Shown here in pieces: positions 1-10,794 of a stretch of DNA of 64,000 bases; position 1 is the first letter of the stretch; each line of letters opens with the position of its first letter. Under the pieces are notes generated by a model, which searched no databases, was not told the DNA's origin, and was given only the letters and a program-made list of their open reading frames with translations. The DNA is from Streptomyces peucetius (GTDB lineage Bacteria; Actinomycetota; Actinomycetes; Streptomycetales; Streptomycetaceae). The position numbers were made by a program, and so were the translations under genes. Where the stretch lies: positions 2,728,001-2,792,000 of the forward strand of contig NZ_CP107567.1 in the NCBI RefSeq assembly GCF_025854275.1, read 5' to 3'.

Positions 1-186
1 GCCTCGCGCGACGACCTCACCCCGCTGCCGCTGGGCCGGGGTGTGCTGCCGCTGGACGAGTGCCTCGCGCTCGCGGACCCGGACGGCTGGGTGTGCTGGG
101 AGTACGAGAAGCGCTGGTACCCGACGGCGCCGGAACTGCCGGGCCTGCTGGCGGCGGGCCGGGAACATCTGCTCGCGGTGACCTGA
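1..186 (+). CDS. C-terminal end of a sugar phosphate isomerase/epimerase-like protein (partial)
   Basis: The reading frame is open from base 1 to a TGA at 184-186 and gives the last 61 residues of a protein that starts before the window. The tail contains WVCWEYEKRWYP and ends GREHLLAV. A Trp/Glu-rich final segment followed by a short helix resembles the last strand and helix of xylose-isomerase-like TIM-barrel proteins (AP-endonuclease-2 family). The family call rests on that tail only. The next gene is convergent and only 46 bp away. Confidence 0.5.
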   Translation, partial: ASRDDLTPLPLGRGVLPLDECLALADPDGWVCWEYEKRWYPTAPELPGLLAAGREHLLAVT

Positions 187-232
187 GCACCGGGACGCAG
201 GGGCGGTGCTGATACCGGACCGGCCGGTGCCG

Positions 233-1141
233 TCACACCCGGCCGGCGGTCAGCGGCTCCTGCTGCCGCACGGCCGGCCGCGGCTTCCGCCGGCCTCGCA
301 GGGTCGTCAGGGCGACTCCGCCGACCAGCAGCGCCGCCGCACACCACCGCAGCGGACTCACCGGCTCGTCGAGGACCAGGAACGCCGACGACATGCCGAA
401 GACCGGCACGAGGAGCGAGAACGGGGCGACCGAGGAAGCCGGGTGCCGTCTGAGCAGCCAACCCCAGACCCCGAAGCCGAAAATCGTGGTGACCCAGGCG
501 ACGTAGAGGACGACGCCGACACCCGTCCGGTCCAGGGAGCGCAGTGCCGCCAGGTCGCGGTCCGCGCCCTCCACGAGGAGGGAGAGGCCGAGCAGCGGGA
601 GGACCGGGACGGTGCTGACCCACACCATGAAGTTCAGGGCGTCCGGCGGCGACGCCTGGCGGGTCAGGACGTTGGAGACTCCCCAGCAGGCCGCCGCGGC
701 GATGACCAGAACGAAGCCGAGGAGCGGCCCGGAGGCGCCCTCGTCGACGGCGGCGACCGCGATACCGGCCAGGGCCACGGCCATCCCCGCCGTCCTCACC
801 CTGCCCGGTCGTTCGCCGAGGACGGCGAAGGCGAACAGGGCCGTGAAGACCGCCTGGACCTGAAGGATCAGCGACGACAGCCCCGCGGGGGCGCCCTGGT
901 CCATCCCGGTGAAGAGCAGACCGAACTTGGCCACGCCCAGCACCAGTCCGACGCCGACGATCCATTTCCAGGCGACCTTCGGCCGGCCGACGAAGAACAC
1001 CGCGGGCAGGGCGGCGGCGAGGAAGCGCAGGGCGGAGAAGAGCAGCGGCGGAAAGTGGTCGAGGCCGATCTCGATGACGACGAAGTTGATCCCCCAGACG
1101 GCTGCGACCAGGGCGGCGAGAGCGATGTGGGTCGGGCGCAT
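233..1141 (-). CDS. EamA/DMT-family inner-membrane transporter
   Basis: A 302-residue protein beginning MRPTHIALAALVAAVWGIN, with about ten hydrophobic segments arranged as two EamA repeats. This is the usual length and layout of the drug/metabolite transporter superfamily (RhtA/YdcZ-type exporters of amino acids or metabolites). The first repeat carries the typical entry W-G-x-N and GERP, the second CWGVSN and LDEPVS. A start four codons earlier (1153) is also possible; neither has a strong ribosome binding site. The gene is divergent from a LysR regulator 107 bp away, a common arrangement in which the regulator controls its neighbour. The substrate cannot be told from sequence. Confidence 0.85.
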   Translation of the reverse strand: MRPTHIALAALVAAVWGINFVVIEIGLDHFPPLLFSALRFLAAALPAVFFVGRPKVAWKWIVGVGLVLGVAKFGLLFTGMDQGAPAGLSSLILQVQAVFTALFAFAVLGERPGRVRTAGMAVALAGIAVAAVDEGASGPLLGFVLVIAAAACWGVSNVLTRQASPPDALNFMVWVSTVPVLPLLGLSLLVEGADRDLAALRSLDRTGVGVVLYVAWVTTIFGFGVWGWLLRRHPASSVAPFSLLVPVFGMSSAFLVLDEPVSPLRWCAAALLVGGVALTTLRGRRKPRPAVRQQEPLTAGRV

Positions 1142-1248
1142 GGCAGGAAGCATCACGCGAGCAGACCGTGTAGCACCAGCGCGGATACGTTCATGGTTGG
1201 ATGAAGTACTGCTAATGAAATGCTGGTGATGGCGAAAGGGGAGCAACC
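1142..1248. promoter_or_regulatory. Divergent promoter/operator region for the EamA transporter and LysR gene
   Basis: The 107 bp between the two divergent start codons must hold both promoters. It contains an AT-richer stretch at about 1195-1225 with a loosely symmetric TTCAT/ATGAA arrangement, a plausible LysR box. No exact T-N11-A operator is claimed. The LysR gene has a good ribosome binding site, AAAGGGGAG, just before 1249. Confidence 0.45.
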
Positions 1249-2160
1249 ATGCTCGACCTCGGCCGGCTGCGCGCACTGCATGCCGTCTCCGTCCACGGCA
1301 CGGTCGGCGCCGCGGCCGCGGCGCTCGGTTACACGCCGTCCGCGGTCTCGCAGCAGATCGCCAAGCTCGAGCGCGAGACCCGCACCACGCTCCTGGAACG
1401 AGAGGGCCGCGGGGTCCGGCTGACCGACGAGGCGACACAGCTGGCGGCCACCGCACAGCAGCTGCTGTCCCTGGTCGAAGAGGCGGAGGTACGTCTCGAG
1501 GAGCGGCGCGGCGAGCCGACCGGGCGGCTCTCCATCGCCTGTTTCGCCAGCGCCTCCCGCGGGCTGATGCCGTACGTGCTCGCCGATCTCGCCCGTCGCC
1601 ACCCCGAGCTGGACGCCCGTCTCCATGAGGTCGACCCGCACCTGTCCGTCGACCTCGTCGCACGCGGCGCGATCGACCTGGCGGTGGCGCACGACTGGGA
1701 CATCGCGCCGCTGCCGGCCCCGCCGGGTGTCGAACAGGCCGTCATCGGTGACGACATGTGCGATGTGCTGGTCCCTGCGGGCCACGCGCTGGCCGACGCC
1801 GACGCGGTGCGACGCGAGGACCTGAAGGACGAGCGCTGGATCACCCAGCCGCCCGGCACGGTCTGCCACGACTGGCTGCTGCGGACCCTGCGCGCGGCCG
1901 GCTGCGAGCCGCTGATCGCGCATCAGGCGGAGGAGAACCACACCCAGGTCGCCCTCGTGGCCGCCGGCCTGGGCGTGGCGCTGGTCCCCCGGCTGGGGCG
2001 CGGGGAGCTGCCGCCGCAGGTGGTGGCCGTACAGCTGGCGCCCGTGCCGACGCGCCGGCTGCACGCCCTGTGGCGTACAGGGGCCGCGAGGCGGCCTGCG
2101 ATCACGGAGACGGTGCGGACGCTGCAGAAGCTCTGGCCGGAGGTCGCCACCGGCACGTGA
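1249..2160 (+). CDS. LysR-family transcriptional regulator
   Basis: A 303-residue protein of normal LysR length. Residues 1-60 form the winged helix-turn-helix: MLDLGRLRALHAVSVHG, then AAAALGYTPSAVSQQIAKLE, with LLEREGRGVRLT as the wing. From about residue 90 follows the periplasmic-binding-protein-like effector domain. The start is set by AAAGGGGAG seven bases upstream. It is transcribed away from the EamA transporter and probably controls that gene and itself. The ligand is unknown. It resembles the actinobacterial LysR genes commonly paired with EamA exporters. Confidence 0.9.
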   Translation: MLDLGRLRALHAVSVHGTVGAAAAALGYTPSAVSQQIAKLERETRTTLLEREGRGVRLTDEATQLAATAQQLLSLVEEAEVRLEERRGEPTGRLSIACFASASRGLMPYVLADLARRHPELDARLHEVDPHLSVDLVARGAIDLAVAHDWDIAPLPAPPGVEQAVIGDDMCDVLVPAGHALADADAVRREDLKDERWITQPPGTVCHDWLLRTLRAAGCEPLIAHQAEENHTQVALVAAGLGVALVPRLGRGELPPQVVAVQLAPVPTRRLHALWRTGAARRPAITETVRTLQKLWPEVATGT

Positions 2161-2286
2161 ACCGGGCCGCGTGCCGCCCCTGCGGCTCCCGGCCCGGCGA
2201 GCGTGCCGCCTCGCCGCCGGCACAGGGCCGTGCGCGCGGCCGCACCCGCCGTTGCGCAGCCCACGGGCGTGGGGCGGTGAGCCCTT

Positions 2287-2496
2287 ACGCCGGCCGTGAA
2301 CCCTGGGGGCCACGCCGGTTACGCCGGGCCGTGAACCCCGGGGGCCGCCGCGCCGCCTACACCGGCCCGCTCCCGGGGGCCGCCACGCTGCCCGCACCGG
2401 CCCGTCAACCCGGGCCGCCGCGCCGGTTACGCCGGCCCTGAACCCGGGCCGCCACGCTGCCCCATCGGGCCCGTGAGCGTGGGGCCGCGCCCGGCC
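2287..2496. repeat. Degenerate tandem repeat, about six copies of a 33-38 bp GC-rich unit
   Basis: The 504-bp gap between the LysR and GH3 genes is mostly filled by imperfect head-to-tail copies of a unit that reads approximately acgccGGCCGTGAACCCgggg followed by GCCGCCACGC. By eye the copies start near 2287, 2321, 2359, 2396, 2429 and 2464. Units differ by substitutions and short indels, so this is an old or rapidly drifting array. No open frame crosses it convincingly. Bases 2161-2286 show nothing recognisable. Confidence 0.6.
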
Positions 2497-2555
2497 GGTG
2501 CCGGTTCGGAAAGCGGCTCCGGCCCGCCGGTCCGGTGATGGTTGTGCGCGGGGCC

Positions 2556-2584
2556 TTGACCTGGCAGTTACTTTCCGGATATCC
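2556..2584 (+). promoter_or_regulatory. Candidate promoter of the GH3 hexosaminidase gene
   Basis: TTGACC at 2556-2561 followed 17 bases later by ATATCC at 2579-2584 resembles a weak vegetative promoter. It lies in an abrupt AT-richer patch just after the GC-rich repeat and about 80 bp before the GTG start. No DasR-type palindrome was recognised here. Confidence 0.3.
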
Positions 2585-2664
2585 GTGTCACCTTGGAAGT
2601 TTCCTTCAACTCCCTTGTGCAACGCCCCTGTCGAGCATGTCGAGCAAGGCCGGAAGGAGCACCA

Positions 2665-4497
2665 GTGCACGACCGGAACCTCTCCAGACGCACCCTTCTC
2701 ACCGCGACCGCTGTCGCCGCAGGCGCGATCGCCACGGCAGCGTCCAGTTCAGCGGCGGTCGCGGCGCCCGCCGCCGCATCCCGTGACACCCGACACCGGC
2801 TCGAGCGGATCGTCTCGAGGATGAGCCTCGGGGAGAAGGTCGGCCAGCTCTTCGTGATGAGGGTCTACGGCCACTCCGCCACCGACCCGGACCAGGCCGA
2901 CGTCGACCTCAACCTCGAAGAGATGGGCGTGCGCAACGCCGCAGAGCTCATCGCCGAGTACCACGTCGGCGGCATCATCTACTTCGCCTGGGCGCACAAC
3001 ACCCGTGCTCCGCACCAGATCGCGGACCTCTCCAACGGCATCCAACGGGCCGGGCTCGCCCAGTCCACCCCGCTGCCGCTGCTGATCTCCACCGATCAGG
3101 AGCATGGCATCGTGGCCCGTGTCGGCAAGCCGGCGACCCTGATGCCGGGCGCGATGGCGCTCGGAGCGAGCGGGTCGGCCTCGTCCGCCCGCAAGGCCGC
3201 GCAGATCGCGGGTGCCGAGCTCGCCGCGATGGGCATCGTCCAGAACTACGCGCCGGTCGCCGACGTGAACGTCAACCCGGCCAACCCGGTCATCGGCGTA
3301 CGGTCCTTCGGCGCGGAACCGGCCGCGGTGGCCCGGATGGTCGCCGCACAGGTCAAGGGCTACCAGAGTGCGGGCATCGCGGCCACGTCCAAGCACTTCC
3401 CCGGGCACGGCGACACCACCGTCGACAGCCACACCGGCATCCCGGTCATCTCGCACACCCGCCAGGAGTGGGAGGAGATCGACGCGCCACCTTTCAGGGC
3501 CGCGATCGCCGCCGGGATCGACTCGATCATGACGGCGCACATCCAGTTCCCCGCCCTTGACCCCAGCAACGACCCGGCGACGCTGTCCCACCCCATCCTC
3601 ACCGGCATCCTGCGCGAGGAACTGGGCTACGACGGCGTGGTGGTCACGGACGCGCTCAACATGGAGGGTGTGCGGGAGAAGTACGGGGACCACCGCGTGC
3701 CGGTGCTCGCGCTGCTCGCGGGCGTGGACCAGCTGCTCAACCCACCGGACCTGGCGGTCGCCTGGAACGGTGTGATGGACGCGGTCAGGAGCGGTGAGAT
3801 CACCGAGGCCCGTCTGGACGAATCGATCCTGCGCATCCTGCTGCTCAAGGAGAAACTGGGCCTGTTCCGCGAACCGTTCGTCTCCGGACGGGAAGTGGAC
3901 CGCACGGTCGGCACCCCCGCGCACCTCGCCGCCGCCGACCGCATCGCCGAGCGCACGACCACGTTGCTGACCAACCCGGACGGGCTGCTGCCGCTGAGCC
4001 GCCGCAGCCACGGCGACGTCCTCGTCGTCGGCCCCGATCTCTCGTCGCCCAGCGGCACGACCGGGCCGCCGACGACCGTACTGGCGAACGCCCTGGGCGA
4101 ACTGGGTTTCCGGGCGACCGCCCTGTCGACCGGGACCGCGCCGAGCAGCGCGAAGATCGCGGAGGCGGTGGCCGCCGCGCAGGGCAAGGACGTGGTCGTC
4201 GTCGGCACGTACAACGTCTCCGCGACGAGCTCTCAGCGCACGCTGGTGGCCCGGCTGGTCGCGACGGGCGTGCCGGTGGTGGCGCTCGCCATTCGCAATC
4301 CGTACGACATCGCACGGCTCGGCCCGGTCGCGGCGGCGCTGGCGGCCTACGCGTGGACCGATGTCGAGCTGCGCGCCGCCGCACGGGTGATCGCGGGCAG
4401 CGCGGAGCCGGAGGGACGCCTGCCGGTGCCGGTGCAGCGGGCGGACGATCCGTCACAGGTGCTGTTCCCGGTCGGCCACGGGCTGTCGTACCGATAG
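2665..4497 (+). CDS. Secreted beta-N-acetylhexosaminidase, glycoside hydrolase family 3 (NagZ-like)
   Basis: A 610-residue protein. The GTG start at 2665 is chosen because AAGGAG lies seven bases upstream and the protein then begins with a twin-arginine signal (NLSRRTLLTATAVAAG). The GH3 TIM barrel follows at about residues 45-380. It contains the NagZ signature KHFPGHGDT at 243-251 with the general acid/base His nearby, and the predicted nucleophile Asp 329 in VVTDALNMEGV. A C-terminal alpha/beta domain ends the protein. It should release GlcNAc from chitin-derived or cell-wall oligomers outside the cell. It resembles the S. coelicolor GH3 hexosaminidase at the equivalent place (SCO2758, from memory). 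Followed by a strong terminator. Confidence 0.88.
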   Translation: MHDRNLSRRTLLTATAVAAGAIATAASSSAAVAAPAAASRDTRHRLERIVSRMSLGEKVGQLFVMRVYGHSATDPDQADVDLNLEEMGVRNAAELIAEYHVGGIIYFAWAHNTRAPHQIADLSNGIQRAGLAQSTPLPLLISTDQEHGIVARVGKPATLMPGAMALGASGSASSARKAAQIAGAELAAMGIVQNYAPVADVNVNPANPVIGVRSFGAEPAAVARMVAAQVKGYQSAGIAATSKHFPGHGDTTVDSHTGIPVISHTRQEWEEIDAPPFRAAIAAGIDSIMTAHIQFPALDPSNDPATLSHPILTGILREELGYDGVVVTDALNMEGVREKYGDHRVPVLALLAGVDQLLNPPDLAVAWNGVMDAVRSGEITEARLDESILRILLLKEKLGLFREPFVSGREVDRTVGTPAHLAAADRIAERTTTLLTNPDGLLPLSRRSHGDVLVVGPDLSSPSGTTGPPTTVLANALGELGFRATALSTGTAPSSAKIAEAVAAAQGKDVVVVGTYNVSATSSQRTLVARLVATGVPVVALAIRNPYDIARLGPVAAALAAYAWTDVELRAAARVIAGSAEPEGRLPVPVQRADDPSQVLFPVGHGLSYR

Positions 4498-4514
4498 GGA
4501 GCCGCCTGACAGGG

Positions 4515-4551
4515 CCGTGCCCCGCCGCTCGTCACGAGCGGCGGGGCACGG
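4515..4551. terminator. Bidirectional terminator between convergent genes
   Basis: A perfect 17-bp stem (4515-4531 with 4535-4551) with a 3-base loop, followed on the plus strand by TTCTTCGTT. It separates the GH3 gene from the convergent S37 peptidase gene. Confidence 0.85.
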
Positions 4552-4578
4552 TTCTTCGTTCGGTTGCCGGCCGGCTCC

Positions 4579-6012
4579 TCACGGCCGCAGCAGCGGCTCC
4601 CGCTCCAGATCACGTTTGTCGAGCTTCGCGTCGTGCTTCGCCAGCGGCCTGGCCTTCGCCGGGTCCTCCTGGACGGCGGCCGGGGCGACGCCCGCCCAGC
4701 GCAGGATGGCGGCGGTGGCCTCCGCCTTCTCCTCCGCGACCAGATCGGCCACGTCGGCACCGTGGTTGGCGCCCGGCGCGGTGTAGACATGGCTGTCGCG
4801 GGTGTACTTGCCGACCCGGAACGGCTCGGCGCCCCACGGGTCGTTCTCGCCGTAGACGAACATCATCCGGTCGGCGTTGTGCCGCACCCAGTTGTCGACG
4901 TCCTTCATCACCCACGGCTTGAAGCGCATCGGGATGTCGCGGGGGACGAAGTTCCGCGGCGGCTGGTAGCCGTAGCGGCTCAGGCCGTCCAGGTGGGGCT
5001 GCGCGATGTCGGGCGACCCGAGTTCGGTGCCCGCCTGGTAGTAGTACGGCGTGTAGTTGGCGAGCCCTTGGTCGGCGTAGGCAGAGAAGCCGGCGATCGC
5101 GTCGACCGTCTCGAAGATTTCCTGGTCGGAGGCGGTGGCCGCGGCCGGGATCGTCTCGCAGTCGGATTCGTGGCTGTACTGCCAGAACGCCCAGACGAAG
5201 TCGAGCACGACGGCCTCGTACGCCCTGTCCAGGCTGCCGACGGTGTCGAACGTGTACCCGGCGTCCGCGGCGTACTTCTCGTAGAGGGCCTCGAGCGGCT
5301 CGCGGCGGATCAGTGCCTCGCGCTGCAGGGCGTTCAGCTTGTCGCGGCACTCCTCGGTCCCGACGTTCGCCAGGAACCGGTCGTAGGCCTTGTCCTCGTT
5401 GTTGACGACGTCGTTCGGTGCGACGTACGCGACGACGCCGTCCATGTCGCGCGGGTAGTGGCGCTCGTAGTACGTGGCGGTCATGCCGCCCTTGGAGCCG
5501 CCGGTGGAGATCCAGTTCCTGTCGTAGATCTTCTTCAGGGCCTTGAAGACCCGGTGCTGGTCGCTCGCGGCCTGCCAGATGTCCAGCTTGGACCAGTCGG
5601 CGGGCGCGGGGCGGGACGGCGTGAAGTAGCGGTACTCCAGGGAGACCTGGTTGCCGTCGACGATGGCCGTGGGCTCACTGCGGCGCGGCGTGGTGGACAC
5701 GTGGTAGCCGGAGGTGAAGAAGACGGTGGGGCGGCTGGTGTCCTTGTGCAGCAGGGTGATCCGCTGCTGGAACGTGCCGCGCCACGGATGCCGGTGGTCG
5801 ACCGGCTGTGTGTAGTTGAGGACGAAGAATCGATAACCCGGGTACGGCTTCTCCTCGATGAGGCTCATGCCCGGGATCGACAGAATCCGGTCCTTGATGT
5901 CCGTGCCGGACGCCGGCGCGGCGGCGGTGGCCGCGTTCGCCGTGGCGCCGGCGGCGCTCACGGTGCCTATGAGCACCACGAGCGACAACAGCCATCTGAG
6001 CACCTTGCGCAT
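4579..6012 (-). CDS. Secreted tripeptidyl/prolyl aminopeptidase, peptidase family S37
   Basis: A 477-residue protein with a Sec signal peptide (MRKVLRWLLSLVVLIGTVSA, then AGATANAA) and an alpha/beta-hydrolase body typical of the Streptomyces S37 family. The nucleophile elbow is STGGSKGGMTA near residue 165, with Ser in G-G-S-x-G-G. The catalytic Asp and His are probably in the YGENDPWGAEPF and PGANHGADV segments near the C-terminus. Family members cut tri- or tetrapeptides from protein N-termini outside the cell for nitrogen supply. Full length, no visible defects. It shares the terminator at 4515-4551 with its convergent neighbour. Confidence 0.87.
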   Translation of the reverse strand: MRKVLRWLLSLVVLIGTVSAAGATANAATAAAPASGTDIKDRILSIPGMSLIEEKPYPGYRFFVLNYTQPVDHRHPWRGTFQQRITLLHKDTSRPTVFFTSGYHVSTTPRRSEPTAIVDGNQVSLEYRYFTPSRPAPADWSKLDIWQAASDQHRVFKALKKIYDRNWISTGGSKGGMTATYYERHYPRDMDGVVAYVAPNDVVNNEDKAYDRFLANVGTEECRDKLNALQREALIRREPLEALYEKYAADAGYTFDTVGSLDRAYEAVVLDFVWAFWQYSHESDCETIPAAATASDQEIFETVDAIAGFSAYADQGLANYTPYYYQAGTELGSPDIAQPHLDGLSRYGYQPPRNFVPRDIPMRFKPWVMKDVDNWVRHNADRMMFVYGENDPWGAEPFRVGKYTRDSHVYTAPGANHGADVADLVAEEKAEATAAILRWAGVAPAAVQEDPAKARPLAKHDAKLDKRDLEREPLLRP

Positions 6013-6101
6013 TCACCCTCCCCTTTGGTCAAAAGTGGACGCGGTGAACCTAGCGGTGCCAACGCGGGTGCCGCCAGAGCAAGTTGGGCCTCAGCGGCAC
6101 A

Positions 6102-6512
6102 TCAACACAGGATCCAGCCGGTGGAACGGGAGACGCCGGAGACCGAACCGGTGGCACGGACACAGCGGTTGAGGGCGTGCACGGTGACCGGACCGGCCTG
6201 CCGGGTGAACCTGCCGCTGTCGTTGGCGGCGCGTCCGCCACGGGGCTGGAGGGACACGGACATGGACCGCCTGGCACCGGGGCGTTTGGCGAACGTGACG
6301 GCACAGGCGTAGTCACCGCGCTCGTAGACGCGCAGCTCACCGGTCGAGAAGGAGACCGTCTTCGCCAGCCGGCCCGGGCAGGGCGTGGCGGCTTCCGCGT
6401 GCGGTACGGCCGGGGCGGCCACGGTCAGCGCCGCGACCGCCGTGATTAGCGCCAGCACCCGCCCCACACGCCCGGACCGTCCTGTGGTCCTGCTCCCCGC
6501 CCCACCGAACAC
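6102..6512 (-). CDS. Small secreted protein of unknown function
   Basis: A 136-residue product from a GTG start at 6512, preceded by a GGGGGCAAGA stretch. The N-terminus is basic, then hydrophobic (RVLALITAVAALTVAAPAV), with a likely cleavage after PHAEAA. The mature part of about 95 residues has four cysteines (TPCPGR, YACAV, NRCVRA and the final WILC), consistent with two disulfides in an exported protein. A similar small secreted family exists in streptomycetes, but no function is recognised. Confidence 0.65.
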   Translation of the reverse strand: MFGGAGSRTTGRSGRVGRVLALITAVAALTVAAPAVPHAEAATPCPGRLAKTVSFSTGELRVYERGDYACAVTFAKRPGARRSMSVSLQPRGGRAANDSGRFTRQAGPVTVHALNRCVRATGSVSGVSRSTGWILC

Positions 6513-6724
6513 TCTTGCCCCCAGCCGTCACCGATCCGTACATGCGTACGACGCACAATGGCCCCGCTTGGTTGCGACCCGGCCGCGCCCGCTCCCGCCT
6601 TCTGGGCCGGCCCCCGCCCGCTGGCTCCCGTCTTCGGGCCCGGCGGTGGCGTGGCGCACCGCGCGGCCGGCGCACCGCGACGGGCATGAGGCGAGAGGGG
6701 CGTCGGGGCGTCAGCCCCTCGCCC

Positions 6725-10486
<3,762 letters not shown>

Positions 10487-10794
10487 GTGATGCCTCCCCG
10501 CTGTTCTGCCTTCGGCCCCTTGGACCTGATCTTCCGGAATGCACCAACGCGGCCGGCACCCGATTTCATCCCTTCCCCGCAAAGACCGGTCCCGGGACCT
10601 AGGACTCGGCACGCGACGGGCGCGGCACAGACGCAAGGATCGATCGCCCGAATTAAGTCTTCACTTCACCTCCACACAAGCACCTTGGGAGCGCTACGGT
10701 TCACATCGTGCGCACGGAGAGTGCGAACGACGTCACAGATCGACGCATGGTGGCCGCTCCGGCGTGCCCGGATGCGGCTATGCCTGGGGGCTCC
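10487..10794. other. Intergenic region between divergent ABC exporter and TerD-nuclease gene
   Basis: A 308-bp region that must hold both divergent promoters. An AT-richer patch (GAATTAAGTCTTCACTTCA) lies at about 10650-10668. No clear terminator, repeat or conserved operator was recognised. An open frame on the plus strand extends back to 10708, but those residues do not look like a TerD N-terminus. Confidence 0.5.

Noticed and set aside
2500..2664. A DasR site upstream of the GH3 hexosaminidase gene.
   Set aside because: No 16-bp sequence close to the dre consensus was found there, unlike at 57634-57649.
4564..6312. A 582-codon plus-strand frame opposite the S37 peptidase gene.
   Set aside because: Antisense shadow. 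The opposite strand encodes a complete peptidase with signal peptide and catalytic motifs.
10708..10794. An N-terminal extension of the TerD-nuclease protein from 10708.
   Set aside because: TerD domains begin at or very near the initiator Met. The extension has no ribosome binding site and no similarity to the family.
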